Shown: positions 49,736-59,574, counted from the first letter of the stretch. The stretch: DNA of 64,000 bases from Thermotogae bacterium (GCA_024233675.1 JACKPH010000002.1:1-64000), one strand, 5' to 3'. The notes: a model not told the origin generated them from the letters alone. Translations and numbers: made by a program.

Positions 49736-50065
49736 GTGAGTCGAGACGGAAAAATTTTAGGATTGCTTGGGTTTGCCTTTAAAAGCAGAAATTTTGTTTT
49801 TGGCAAGGAAGGTATAAGAGCTTATATAAGATCTAATCAGAGGAATAAAATTGTTCTTCTGTCTTCTGATACTGGCGATTCTACGAAAGAAGACACTATA
49901 AAAAGGTGTAAAAGTCATGAGGTTATATATTACATATTTAATTCAGTTACCAAATCCGATATTTCCGATATTTCAGGAAAAAGTGATATAAGTATTTTAG
50001 GTATAACTGATGAAAATATAGCAAAGGGAATAATAGACATAGTTATAAATGGGGGTGAGATATAA
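49736..50065 (+). CDS. L7Ae/L30e-family RNA-binding protein (YlxQ-like)
   Basis: A 109-residue K-turn-type RNA-binding fold: ILGLLGFAFKSRNFVFGKEGI, then VLLSSDTGDSTKEDTIKRCK and ISILGITDENIAKGII. YlxQ proteins lie in nusA-infB operons and bind RNA, exact target unknown. Starts at GTG after AAAGGAGTTGACAC. Its stop overlaps the infB start (TAATG), so coupled. Confidence 0.85.
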   Translation: MSRDGKILGLLGFAFKSRNFVFGKEGIRAYIRSNQRNKIVLLSSDTGDSTKEDTIKRCKSHEVIYYIFNSVTKSDISDISGKSDISILGITDENIAKGIIDIVINGGEI

Positions 50066-52176
50066 TGTCAAAAACCCGAGTATACGAACTCGCAAAAGAA
50101 TTGGGGCTCAATACAAAAAAACTTATCGAAACTCTTGAAAATGATTTTAAAATTGAGGTTAAAAGTCATATGAGTACCCTTGAAGAAGATGTTATTGAAA
50201 CTATTAAAGAACTTTATTCCGATACAGGAAAAAAAGAAGCTGCCGACAAACAGAAAAAAATAAAAAAATCCGGTGAAGATACTGTAAAAAAACCTAATGA
50301 GTCTTATGAAATAAAGAAAGAACAGGTACCGGAAGAACCTAAAAAAGAAGTAAGAAAAGATGATGAAATAAAAGAAATAACTATTTCGTATTCTGATCTT
50401 AAACTTGATAAATTATGCGAAAAAATGGGTAAAAAACAAAACGATATTATAAGAGATATGTTTATGAAAGGAAAAATTTTAAGGCCGGGACAGTCTATGA
50501 GTACTGAAGAAGCTGAAGTTTTAGCCCTTTCTTATAATTTTATACTTAATTTCATACAGGAAGAACCGGTTGAGGTATCAGATTCACAGAATCCTGAAGA
50601 AATTCTTGTTGAAAGATGGAAAAATACTTATCTTAAAAAAGATGAATTTAAAATAAGACCTCCTGTTGTAACTGTAATGGGACATGTTGATCACGGTAAA
50701 ACAACCCTTCTTGATGCTATAAGACATACAAAAGTAGCAGAAAAAGAAGAAGGCGGTATTACTCAGTCAATAGGTGCTTATCAGACAGAATATAACGGAA
50801 GAAAAATAACTTTTATCGATACTCCGGGTCACGAAGCTTTCACAGAAATGAGAGCAAGAGGTGCACAGGCAACAGATATAGTAGTTCTTATAGTTGCTGC
50901 CGATGACGGTGTAATGCCTCAGACTATAGAAGCATACAATCATGCAAAAGATGCAAACGTTCCTATAATAGTTGCAATAAATAAAATAGACAAACCAAAT
51001 GCAAATGTTGAACTTACAAAACAGCAGATAGTAAATAAACTTAATCTTATTCCGGAAGACTGGGGCGGAGATACTATAACAGTTGAAATTTCCGCAAAGT
51101 CAGGAAAAGGCCTTGAAGATCTTTTGGAAATGATACTTCTTGTTTCGGAAATGCAGGAAATAAATTGTTATCCAAAAGGAAATGCCAGGGGAATAATAAT
51201 AGAAAGTAAACTTGATAAATTTTTAGGACCGGTTGCAACTGTTATTATAAAAGACGGTGTTCTTAAACAGGGTGATTTTTTCCTTGCAGGTTCTACACAC
51301 GGTAAAGTAAGACGTATGCTCGATTCAAACGGAAAAACAATAAAAAAAGCTCCGCCTTCTACACCTGTTCAGATTTTAGGTTTTGAAGAAGTTCCGAGTA
51401 TGCATTCAGTTTTTTATGCACTTGATACTCTTGATGAAGCAAGAAATTTTTCATCTATTAATAAAGAAGCCTTTAATAAACTTAATCAGAAACAGTCAAA
51501 GAAACATATGAGACTTGAAGATTTAATGCAGTTAATGGAAGGCGATGAAAAGAAAAAACTGAATATCATTATTAAAGCAGGAACTTTCGGAGAAATTGAG
51601 GCACTTAAAACATCTATAAATAAACTTAAAAATGATGATGTTGATATTGAAGTAGTTCATGCAGGTATAGGTGCAGTAACAACAAGTGATATAATGCTTG
51701 CTACCGCTTCAAATGCCGTTATTCTCGGTTTCAGAGTTAAAGCTGATTCAAAAACTCTTCAGGCTGCCGATAAAGAAGGCATACAGGTAAAAAGATACGA
51801 TATTATATTTAATCTTATAGATGAAATCAAAAAAGCTCTTCAGGGTATGCTTGAACCTGAGGAAAAAGAAGAAAGAATTGGTTCAGGTGAAATAAAAGAA
51901 GTTTTCAAAATCAAAAAAATAGGTGCAATTTCCGGAATACAGCTGAACGATGGATTTGTTGTTAAAGACGGATTTGTAAAAATTTACAGAAACAGTTCAC
52001 TTTTAACTACAGTAAACATAGAAACACTTCAGCATTATAAAGATCAGGTTAAAAGAGTGGATGCTCCAAAAGAATGCGGTATAAAATTTGAGAATTTTTC
52101 CGATATTTCTGTAGGTGATGAACTTGAATTTTACAGATATATACAGGTTGAAAGAACTATTGAATTTAAAAAATAA
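50065..52176 (+). CDS. infB: Translation initiation factor IF-2
   Basis: GTPase that delivers initiator tRNA to the 30S subunit and promotes subunit joining. 703 residues: IF2_N helix-rich start (RVYELAKELGLNTKKLIETL), a Lys/Glu-rich linker, then G1 GHVDHGKT near 207-214, DTPGHEAF, NKIDKPNAN and SAKSGKG, followed by domains II-IV. The N-terminal region is shorter than in enterobacteria. Terminator 12 bases downstream. Confidence 0.97.
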   Translation: MSKTRVYELAKELGLNTKKLIETLENDFKIEVKSHMSTLEEDVIETIKELYSDTGKKEAADKQKKIKKSGEDTVKKPNESYEIKKEQVPEEPKKEVRKDDEIKEITISYSDLKLDKLCEKMGKKQNDIIRDMFMKGKILRPGQSMSTEEAEVLALSYNFILNFIQEEPVEVSDSQNPEEILVERWKNTYLKKDEFKIRPPVVTVMGHVDHGKTTLLDAIRHTKVAEKEEGGITQSIGAYQTEYNGRKITFIDTPGHEAFTEMRARGAQATDIVVLIVAADDGVMPQTIEAYNHAKDANVPIIVAINKIDKPNANVELTKQQIVNKLNLIPEDWGGDTITVEISAKSGKGLEDLLEMILLVSEMQEINCYPKGNARGIIIESKLDKFLGPVATVIIKDGVLKQGDFFLAGSTHGKVRRMLDSNGKTIKKAPPSTPVQILGFEEVPSMHSVFYALDTLDEARNFSSINKEAFNKLNQKQSKKHMRLEDLMQLMEGDEKKKLNIIIKAGTFGEIEALKTSINKLKNDDVDIEVVHAGIGAVTTSDIMLATASNAVILGFRVKADSKTLQAADKEGIQVKRYDIIFNLIDEIKKALQGMLEPEEKEERIGSGEIKEVFKIKKIGAISGIQLNDGFVVKDGFVKIYRNSSLLTTVNIETLQHYKDQVKRVDAPKECGIKFENFSDISVGDELEFYRYIQVERTIEFKK

Positions 52177-52187
52177 ATTTTTCATAT

Positions 52188-52219
52188 AAAATGCGGGGTA
52201 TTTTTTATCCCGCATTTTT
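52188..52219 (+). terminator. Terminator after infB
   Basis: AAAATGCGGGGTA-TTTTT-TATCCCGCATTTTT hairpin, 12-13 pairs (one mismatch), with U-rich tail. Confidence 0.85.
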
Positions 52220-52250
52220 AATATAAGATTTTAAACCCGGGAGGAATTTT

Positions 52251-53687
52251 ATGTCATTTTTAGGATTTTTTATAATTTTTCTGTTGTGGGGTTTTATTTC
52301 TCTTTTTTATGACCCTCTTGTTTTTCCGGGACCTTTTGAAACATTTAATGCTCTTTTTTCACTTTTTACAGAAAAAAATTTTTGGTTAAATTATCTTTCA
52401 ACAATAACAAAAACATTTACAGGTTTGGGCATAAGTCTCATTATAGGTATTCCCCTTGGCCTTATATCAGGTTTGCACAAAAAAGCCGATAAATTAATAA
52501 GACCTTTTGTTATGGTAATTCAGGGAGCTCCTGTTATTTCCTATATAGTTATAGCAATGATGTGGTTCGGCCTGGGATTCTATACACCTGTTTTTGTTTC
52601 CGTACTTGTTATTTTACCGGCAATTATTTTTAATATCTCAACAGGAATATCAAATACTGACAGTAAATTAATAGAAATGGCAAAAATATACAGAGTTGAT
52701 GAAAAGAAAATATATAAATATATATATTTTCCTTCTATTCTTCCTTTCATTATCTCAACAATAAAAATAATTTCAGGAAGTCTCTGGAGATCAGTTGTTG
52801 TAGGGGAATTCCTATCAGGATCAAAAGGTCTTGGTTACGGTATATCTCTTGCAAAAACAACACTTAACACAGAATATGTTTTTGCTTACACTGTATTTCT
52901 TATAATTACAGGAACAATTTTTGAAAAAACAATACTTAAAATAACATATTCACCGAAATTTAAATTTAAGGATTCCAATTCTGAGACTAATGTTTCCGCT
53001 GAAAAAAATAATGCTTTTCTCGATGTAAAAAACTTGTCAAAAAAATTTGATAAAGTTATTATAAAAAATATTAATTTTAATATTAAAAAAGGTCAGTCTG
53101 TTTCGTTAATAGGTGAATCCGGATGCGGAAAAACAACTATACTGAAAATACTGTCAGGTATAATAAAAGATTACACCGGAACTGTCGAAAATACTTTTAA
53201 AAGAATTTCATATATTTTTCAGGATGACAGACTTATTCCATGGTTAAATGTTTCCGACAATATAAAATTTGTAAATCCTTATCTTTCTGAAAATGCTATT
53301 AAAAATGTTCTTGACACTTTCGGAATAAAAGATTCATATGATAAATATCCTTTTGAGCTTTCCGGTGGTATGCTTAAAAGAGCCTGTATAGCACGTGCTG
53401 TTCTTTACAATCCTGATCTTATAATAATGGATGAAGCACTTGCATCAGTTGATCTTAAAAACAAAAATAAAATTATTTCTACACTCAGAACTATGCACAA
53501 AGAAAATAATTTTGCTATAATTAATGTTTCGCATAATCCTGCAGAAATTGCAAAAATTTCTGAAACACTTATTTTTATAGAAGGATCACCTGCAACTGTT
53601 TCAGAAATAAAAACATTTCAGTCCCTTGATCTCAGAAATGAAAAAACCGAAGAAAAAATTCTGTCCGAAATTTTAAATTCTTTTTAG
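52251..53687 (+). CDS. Fused SsuC-SsuB-like ABC permease/ATPase
   Basis: A 478-residue single chain joining both inner-membrane parts of a nitrate/sulfonate/taurine-type importer. Residues 1-230: about six helices with the EAA-type loop EMAKIYRVDEKKIYKYIYFP. After a polar linker (about 235-250) comes an ATPase: GESGCGKTT near 283-291, Q-loop FQDDRLIPWLNV, signature LSGGMLKRACIARAV and DEALASVDL. No periplasmic binding protein is adjacent. Substrate could be an anion, thiamine precursor or riboflavin-like compound. ATG with GGGAGG. Confidence 0.87.
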   Translation: MSFLGFFIIFLLWGFISLFYDPLVFPGPFETFNALFSLFTEKNFWLNYLSTITKTFTGLGISLIIGIPLGLISGLHKKADKLIRPFVMVIQGAPVISYIVIAMMWFGLGFYTPVFVSVLVILPAIIFNISTGISNTDSKLIEMAKIYRVDEKKIYKYIYFPSILPFIISTIKIISGSLWRSVVVGEFLSGSKGLGYGISLAKTTLNTEYVFAYTVFLIITGTIFEKTILKITYSPKFKFKDSNSETNVSAEKNNAFLDVKNLSKKFDKVIIKNINFNIKKGQSVSLIGESGCGKTTILKILSGIIKDYTGTVENTFKRISYIFQDDRLIPWLNVSDNIKFVNPYLSENAIKNVLDTFGIKDSYDKYPFELSGGMLKRACIARAVLYNPDLIIMDEALASVDLKNKNKIISTLRTMHKENNFAIINVSHNPAEIAKISETLIFIEGSPATVSEIKTFQSLDLRNEKTEEKILSEILNSF

Positions 53688-53696
53688 GAGGTTTAT

Positions 53697-54344
53697 ATGA
53701 ACTACAAATCAGTTAAAAACATTGTTTTTGATATTGACGGTACACTTGTTGATACAAAAAAAGTAACTATTCCGGCATTTGAAATGGTGTTAACAGAATT
53801 AAAAAACGAAGGCTATGAAATAGAAATAGATCCTAAAGAAATTCTTAAATACATAGGCTATACAATAGACAGTATATTTATAAATCTTCTTAAAACCAAT
53901 GATAAAATTCTTATAGAAAAATCTATAAAACTGCTTGATAAATATGAGGAAGAAGTTCTTGACAAAATAGAAAATATATTTTTTGACGGAGTTTTAGAAG
54001 TAATGGAATATCTCAGAAAAAACGGAAAAAAATTATTTCTTCTTTCAAACTGTAATATAAAATATATGAATAAAATTCTTGAAAAAGGTCTTAAAGAATA
54101 TATAGATTCTCCTAACTGTTCGGAGATGTTTGACTGGAAAGAGAAGGATTATGTACTTAAAAAACTTATGGAAAAAGAACTTTCCGATAATTTCATAATG
54201 ATAGGTGACAGAAAACATGATATGAACGCCGCATTAAAAAATAATATTCCGTGTGTAGGATGTGACTATGGTTACGGAAGTTCGGAACTTACTGAAGCAT
54301 CAGTAAAAATAAAAAATATAAAAGAACTCCTGGATATTTTATAA
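53697..54344 (+). CDS. HAD-superfamily hydrolase (phosphoglycolate phosphatase-like)
   Basis: A 215-residue HAD-IA protein: FDIDGTLVDT with Asp nucleophile near 12, LLSNCNIKYM as motif II, and MIGDRKHDMNAALKNN as motif IV, then GVDYGYG-like GCDYGYGS. Resembles Gph/PpaX; may hydrolyse phosphoglycolate or pyrophosphate. It starts nine bases after the ABC fusion gene and AGGAGG precedes ATG, so cotranscribed. Confidence 0.85.
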   Translation: MNYKSVKNIVFDIDGTLVDTKKVTIPAFEMVLTELKNEGYEIEIDPKEILKYIGYTIDSIFINLLKTNDKILIEKSIKLLDKYEEEVLDKIENIFFDGVLEVMEYLRKNGKKLFLLSNCNIKYMNKILEKGLKEYIDSPNCSEMFDWKEKDYVLKKLMEKELSDNFIMIGDRKHDMNAALKNNIPCVGCDYGYGSSELTEASVKIKNIKELLDIL

Positions 54345-54428
54345 AAATACTTTTTAAGTTTTTTTTAAGAGCTGAAATCTTATAATTAATATGTATTGAA
54401 TTAAAATAAATTATTCGGAGGTGAAAAA

Positions 54429-55805
54429 ATGAAAAAATATATTGTTGTTTTTTCTATTTTAGTTCTTTCACTTAACATTTTTGCTTATGTCAACGCCGGC
54501 TATGAAAGTCCTATTGTTAATGTTGTAAAAGCTTCTGCTGAAGGCGTGGTAAATATAGAAGCAAAAGGTAAAACTACTTCATCTGCATCTGTGGATCCTT
54601 ATTTTGAGGATTTTTTCAACAGATTTTTCGGTGGGGAAATACCTCAGACACAGAATGAATTTACTGCATTAGGAACAGGATTTGTTTTTGATGAAAAAGG
54701 TTATATACTTACAAATTATCATGTTGTTGAAAATGCCGATACAATAACAGTCAGTTCTGTAACAGGAAAAAAATATACCGCAGAATATATAGGCGGGGAT
54801 TCGGATTTAGATCTTGCGATAATAAAAATAAATCCGGACGATGAAATTCATACTGTAGAACTCGGTGATTCAGATAATCTTGAAATAGGTGAATGGGCAA
54901 TTGCTATAGGTAATCCTCTGGGATTTAAAAATACAGTTACTGTAGGTACTATAAGTGCTGTAAACAGAAAAATAACAAAACCCGATAATTCAGGTTATTA
55001 TGTTGATCTAATACAGACAGATGCGGCAATTAATCCGGGAAACAGCGGAGGACCTCTTTTAAATATACACGGACAGGTAATAGGAATAAATACGGCAATT
55101 GTTAACAGCAGCGAAGCAGTCAATCTCGGTTTTGCAATACCTATTAATTTAGCTAAAAGATTTGCATCTACTTTAATAGAAAACGGTAAAATAGATAAAG
55201 CCTATCTTGGTGTTTATATGCAGGATCTTACCGAAGAACTCAGAAAGTCAATGAATATAAAAACAGAATCAGGTGCTTTTATATCCGATGTAGAAAAAGA
55301 TTCCGCAGCAGATCAGGGAGGATTAAAATCAGGTGATGTAATAACAGCAATAGACGGAAAATCAATAGAAGATACAGCTGAATTATCAGCAATAATAAAA
55401 ACTTATCCTGCAGGTTCTACAATAAAAATAACAATGGACAGAAAAGGAAAAACTATAGAATTAAGTACTAAATTAGGCACAAAAACAGAAACAGCAGTAG
55501 TATCTTCAGAAGAATATTTAGGTCTCAAAGTAAGAGAAGTTGACAGTGAGTATTTATCTTCAAATAAACTGCAGAAAACAACAAAAGGCGTTGTAATAGA
55601 CGAAATAACGGACAACAATATGACTTATTACGGATTAAAAGCTGAAGATCTTATTGTTTCTGTAACTGTTAACGGCAAAGAATATACAATTGAATCTGTT
55701 GATGACTGGAATAATATAGCTTCAAAAATAGAAAAAAACAGTTATGTAGCTTTAAAAATTATACGAAAAAATGTAAGATTTTATTCATCTTTCATATTCA
55801 GATAA
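54429..55805 (+). CDS. htrA: HtrA/DegQ-type periplasmic serine protease with two PDZ domains
   Basis: Envelope quality-control protease. 458 residues with a signal peptide (1-20), trypsin-like domain with triad His98 (TNYHVV), Asp128 (DLDLAI) and Ser206 (GNSGGPL), then PDZ1 about 258-348 and PDZ2 about 362-450. PDZ2 is divergent in its binding loop. Start ATG follows CGGAGGTG. Convergent with glmM. PDZ1 residues 287-308 closely resemble a PDZ domain inserted in the MalG-like protein nearby. Confidence 0.94.
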   Translation: MKKYIVVFSILVLSLNIFAYVNAGYESPIVNVVKASAEGVVNIEAKGKTTSSASVDPYFEDFFNRFFGGEIPQTQNEFTALGTGFVFDEKGYILTNYHVVENADTITVSSVTGKKYTAEYIGGDSDLDLAIIKINPDDEIHTVELGDSDNLEIGEWAIAIGNPLGFKNTVTVGTISAVNRKITKPDNSGYYVDLIQTDAAINPGNSGGPLLNIHGQVIGINTAIVNSSEAVNLGFAIPINLAKRFASTLIENGKIDKAYLGVYMQDLTEELRKSMNIKTESGAFISDVEKDSAADQGGLKSGDVITAIDGKSIEDTAELSAIIKTYPAGSTIKITMDRKGKTIELSTKLGTKTETAVVSSEEYLGLKVREVDSEYLSSNKLQKTTKGVVIDEITDNNMTYYGLKAEDLIVSVTVNGKEYTIESVDDWNNIASKIEKNSYVALKIIRKNVRFYSSFIFR

Positions 55806-55840
55806 AAAATAAGCTGTTCTTAAGAACAGCTTATTTTTTT
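55804..55840. terminator. Bidirectional terminator htrA / glmM
   Basis: AAAAAATAAGCTGTTCT-TAAGAACAGCTTATTTTTT, about 15 pairs, sits between the convergent genes and includes the glmM stop. Confidence 0.87.
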
Positions 55841-57155
55841 ATTCCTTATCTATAATTTCAATTAATGCATATATCTCATCAACAGATTTCTCAACAAGAT
55901 TTCTGTCTTTACCTTCTGCCATAACTCTTATTTTATGTTCTGTTCCGGAAGGTCTTACCAATAGTCTGTAATCATCATTTTGTGAATATCTGGAAATAAT
56001 ATTTTCTATTCTTTCATCTGTCATAATTTTCTTTTTATCTCCGACAGAAACATTTTTAAGAACCTGTGGATATTCAGGAATTTCTTTAACCAATTCGTCT
56101 ATATTTTTTCCGAAATAATTCATAGTATCTATCGTTTCAAGGGAAGTTATTATACCGTCACCTGTAGTAGCCCTGTCAAAAAATATTATATGCCCGGATT
56201 GTTCCCCGCCTATATTTATTTTTGAATCTATCATTTTCTCAAGCACATATTTATCCCCTACCTGAGTTCTTAATAATTTAATACCATGAAGTTTTAGATA
56301 CTCTTCAAATCCAAGATTACTCATAACTGTAGCAACGACAGAAGAATTAGAAAGTCTGCCTTTTTCTTTCATTTTAAAAGCATTTACAGCCATTAATTTA
56401 TCTCCGTCAATAAGATTACCGTTTCTGTCTATAAAAAGACATCTGTCAGCATCCCCGTCATATAATATTCCTAAATCATAACCATTTTTCTGAACTATTT
56501 CAGATAATTTTTCAGGTGATGTTGATCCGCATTTCTCATTTATATTGAATCCGTCCGGATTATTATAATAAATATCAGCATTTATTCCTACTTTTTCAAA
56601 TATTTCATTTACAACATTTCCTGCAGCACCGTTTCCCACATCTATAGCTATTCTCTTTTCTGATTTCATACCCTTATAAAATTCAGATACATATTCTATG
56701 TATTTACTTTTTATCCCGTTTCTCTTTACTTTACCTATTTCACCGTAAGGTGAATATTCAAGTTTACTTTCAAGTATCATTTTTTCAAGCTCTATTTCAT
56801 CTTCATCAGGTATTTTATATCCTTCACATAAAACCTTTAATCCATTGTAAGCAGAAGGATTATGAGATGCAGAAATAACAATACCTACTGTTTTCTTGAC
56901 TTTGGTTAAAAATGCAAGTGCAGGTGTAGGTATAACTCCGCATATTTCAACATTCATACCGGAAGAAATTGCACCTGTTGTAAGTGCATAAGAAAACATA
57001 TCCCCTGAATTTCTTGTATCCATTGCAATCAAAAGTGTATCATACTTTCCGTTATATAATTTTGATATTGAATTTCCGAGTTTCATGGCAAGTTCAACAG
57101 TAAGTTCATCATTTACAATTCCTCTTATTCCGTCAGTACCAAAAAGTCTTTTCAT
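55839..57155 (-). CDS. glmM: Phosphoglucosamine mutase
   Basis: Makes glucosamine-1-phosphate for UDP-GlcNAc and peptidoglycan. 438 residues: starts MKRLFGTDGIRGIVN, phosphoserine loop SASHNP with Ser97, metal loop DGDADRCL, sugar loop GGEQSGH and the C-terminal RPSGTEHKIRVMAEG. The ATG at 57155 has CGGAGG; upstream in-frame ATG readings lack one. Full length. Confidence 0.96.
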   Translation of the reverse strand: MKRLFGTDGIRGIVNDELTVELAMKLGNSISKLYNGKYDTLLIAMDTRNSGDMFSYALTTGAISSGMNVEICGVIPTPALAFLTKVKKTVGIVISASHNPSAYNGLKVLCEGYKIPDEDEIELEKMILESKLEYSPYGEIGKVKRNGIKSKYIEYVSEFYKGMKSEKRIAIDVGNGAAGNVVNEIFEKVGINADIYYNNPDGFNINEKCGSTSPEKLSEIVQKNGYDLGILYDGDADRCLFIDRNGNLIDGDKLMAVNAFKMKEKGRLSNSSVVATVMSNLGFEEYLKLHGIKLLRTQVGDKYVLEKMIDSKINIGGEQSGHIIFFDRATTGDGIITSLETIDTMNYFGKNIDELVKEIPEYPQVLKNVSVGDKKKIMTDERIENIISRYSQNDDYRLLVRPSGTEHKIRVMAEGKDRNLVEKSVDEIYALIEIIDKE

Positions 57156-57195
57156 AACAAACCTCCGAATTTTAATATACATTAAATATTATAAC

Positions 57196-57223
57196 AAAAA
57201 ACGGGGAATATTTCACCCCGTTT
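57196..57223 (-). terminator. Terminator of sugar ABC operon
   Basis: On the minus strand AAACGGGG-TGAAATAT-TCCCCGTTTTTT, just after the MalG-like stop codon. Confidence 0.82.
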
Positions 57224-58640
57224 ATCCTTTTACCGCACCTGCAGTTAAACCGGCAACAATTTTATTCTGAAATATAAGAACAAGAATTACAAGCGGAAGC
57301 GTTATTATTACAGACGCTGCCATAAGCTGTCCCCATGGTATTTCATACTGGGTTTTTCCCTGAAACATTGCGATTGCAACAGGAACAGTAAACATTTCAG
57401 GTTTATTTATAAATGTAAGTGCAAAAAGAAATTCATTCCAAGCATTTATAAAAGTCAGAAGTCCTGTTGTTACAAGTCCCGGAATAGATAAAGGTAAAAC
57501 TATTCTCCATAGTGTTTCAAATTTTGAACATCCGTCTATATAGGCAGATTCTTCTATTGATACAGGTAAATCCCTGAAAAAATTCTGAAGAATCCATGTA
57601 GTAAGAGGAAGATTTATCGCTATATAGGGTATTATAAGTCCGGGATAAGTATTTATAAGATTCATATTTCTCAGAAGCTGAAAAAGACCTCCTATAATTG
57701 AAACCTGCGGAAACATTGAAACTGCAAGAATTCCTCCCATTATTATTATTTTACCCGGTATTTTAAGTCTTGCTACAGCATAACCTGCAAAAGATCCTAT
57801 TATAAGTGAAAGAATCGTTGTAGCTCCTGCTACTATAACGGAATTTAATATATTTATGTGAAAAGGTCTTTCTTTAAAAACATTTATATAGTGTTCAAAA
57901 GTAAAATGGGAATCTTCAACATTAAGACCAAAAACATCTGATTTACTCAAATCATATTCCGGAACAACAAGTTTAATTAATTTTTCTTCACCGTTTCTCA
58001 GTATTTTTATCTGAACTTCTTTTCCTTCTGTATACTGTGAAAGAAATCCGAGAAACTGTCTGTATGAAATATTTTCTCTTTCCCCTATACCTATTATTAT
58101 ATCTTCAGATTTAAATCCGGCATAATCAGCTGCTGAAGAATTTTCCACACTATCAACTTTTATTCCGTCTGTTATATTAAGCTTTAAACCGTAAGCATTA
58201 TTCTGGTCAACAACATCAGGAGATCTTGTTAAAGCTGCCTCAATTATTTTTTTATTCCATTTTCTTATCTGTACTCCGTCAACAACATCAGTTACTTCTT
58301 TTCTTAAAACAGTTATATTTATTTTTTCTCCTTCTTTATAATTTTTTAAAATTTTTATCAGATCATTGGCATTTTTCACATTTTCATCATTTATATACTG
58401 AATATAATCATTATTTTTTAAACCTGCTATATCAAATCCTGATCTATTTGAAATATTATTTATTCTCACGCCTGACTGAAAAGTGAATCCTAAATTACTC
58501 TCAAATAAATACCTGTTTGGTATAAAAGAACTTAAAACAGCCCAAAAGAACGGGAAAACATAAAATATAATCATTATTACAACAACTATATAAAGAAATA
58601 TCATTTCTATATTTTTCTTTGCTTTCATACCTATTTTCAT
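57222..58640 (-). CDS. MalG-type sugar ABC permease with two inserted PDZ domains
   Basis: A 472-residue inner-membrane permease. TM1 is at about 13-37; the normal five other helices and the EAA loop EESAYIDGCSKFETLWRIVLP-type (about 363-389) come after residue 255. Between them, on the outer face, lie two PDZ domains: PDZ1 about 50-115 (GFTF loop, SNRSGFDIAGLKNND) and PDZ2 about 150-225. A normal MalG is 270-300 residues, so about 185 are extra. PDZ2 164-185 is identical to HtrA 287-308 at 12 of 22 positions. ATG with GGAGGTGAAAAT. Last gene of the SBP-MalF-MalG operon. Confidence 0.9.
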   Translation of the reverse strand: MKIGMKAKKNIEMIFLYIVVVIMIIFYVFPFFWAVLSSFIPNRYLFESNLGFTFQSGVRINNISNRSGFDIAGLKNNDYIQYINDENVKNANDLIKILKNYKEGEKINITVLRKEVTDVVDGVQIRKWNKKIIEAALTRSPDVVDQNNAYGLKLNITDGIKVDSVENSSAADYAGFKSEDIIIGIGERENISYRQFLGFLSQYTEGKEVQIKILRNGEEKLIKLVVPEYDLSKSDVFGLNVEDSHFTFEHYINVFKERPFHINILNSVIVAGATTILSLIIGSFAGYAVARLKIPGKIIIMGGILAVSMFPQVSIIGGLFQLLRNMNLINTYPGLIIPYIAINLPLTTWILQNFFRDLPVSIEESAYIDGCSKFETLWRIVLPLSIPGLVTTGLLTFINAWNEFLFALTFINKPEMFTVPVAIAMFQGKTQYEIPWGQLMAASVIITLPLVILVLIFQNKIVAGLTAGAVKG

Positions 58641-58652
58641 ATTTTCACCTCC

Positions 58653-59552
58653 TCAGTCAATTTTTAATTTCATTGTTTTTATATAAATAACTGAAAATAC
58701 ACCGATGATAAGAAATATCACTACAGATATTGCCGAACCGTATCCGTACCATCCGCGAGGTGAAAAAATTCTGTCCATAAGTATTGTTCTGTTATAAACA
58801 GATAAAGTTTCAGTTCCCAGTGCTCCGCCTGTCATAATATACACAATATCAAAAACCCTTAAGGCATCGAGCGTTCTGAATATAAGAGTAACAGCTATTG
58901 TCGGCTTCAGAATAGGCAGAGTGATTGTTGTAAACTGTTTCCATTTTGAGGCTCCGTCTATTCTTGCAGCTTCATATAATTCGGAAGGAATAAGCTGAAG
59001 TCCGGCAAGAAGAAGCAACGCTACAAAAGGAGTTGTTTTCCATACATCAACAGCTACAATTGCATTCATAGCATAACCCGGAGTTCCCAGTATAGGTGTT
59101 CCCGGTTCTATCCATCCGAGTGTGTATAATATATTACTTATAATACCAGCCTGATCATTATACATCCATCTCCACATTTGCGAGGATATTGCTGTAGGAA
59201 CAGCCCAAGGAATAAGTATAGCTGCTCTTACAATACCTCTGAGTTTAAAACTTGCATTCAGTATAACTGCTGTTACGAGCCCTATAATAAATTCAAGAAA
59301 TACTGTAAATACTGTAAAATACATTGTATTCCAGAAAGATTCAACAAATCTGCTGTCTTTAAATAAATCAATATAATTATTTATACCTACAAATTCCCTC
59401 GGGAAATCAGGAATCAGAGTAAATTTAAAAAAACTGTCTATAATTGTTTTAAATAAAGGGATAAACGCCGTTATGGCAATTGCTACCACTGCGGGTAAAA
59501 TAAGCCAGAAGGCTAATTTTATATCTGATTTTTTATATTTTTTTTCGGCCAT
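58653..59552 (-). CDS. MalF/UgpA-type sugar ABC permease
   Basis: A 299-residue permease with six helices and the EAA loop ELYEAARIDGASKWKQFTTITLP. It lacks the large periplasmic P2 loop of E. coli MalF, as is usual for trehalose/maltose or multiple-sugar systems. Twelve bases before MalG, so one transcript. Pairs with it to form the channel; the ATPase (MsmK-like) is not in this window. Confidence 0.93.
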   Translation of the reverse strand: MAEKKYKKSDIKLAFWLILPAVVAIAITAFIPLFKTIIDSFFKFTLIPDFPREFVGINNYIDLFKDSRFVESFWNTMYFTVFTVFLEFIIGLVTAVILNASFKLRGIVRAAILIPWAVPTAISSQMWRWMYNDQAGIISNILYTLGWIEPGTPILGTPGYAMNAIVAVDVWKTTPFVALLLLAGLQLIPSELYEAARIDGASKWKQFTTITLPILKPTIAVTLIFRTLDALRVFDIVYIMTGGALGTETLSVYNRTILMDRIFSPRGWYGYGSAISVVIFLIIGVFSVIYIKTMKLKID

Positions 59553-59574
59553 AACACACCTCCGTTATTAATAT

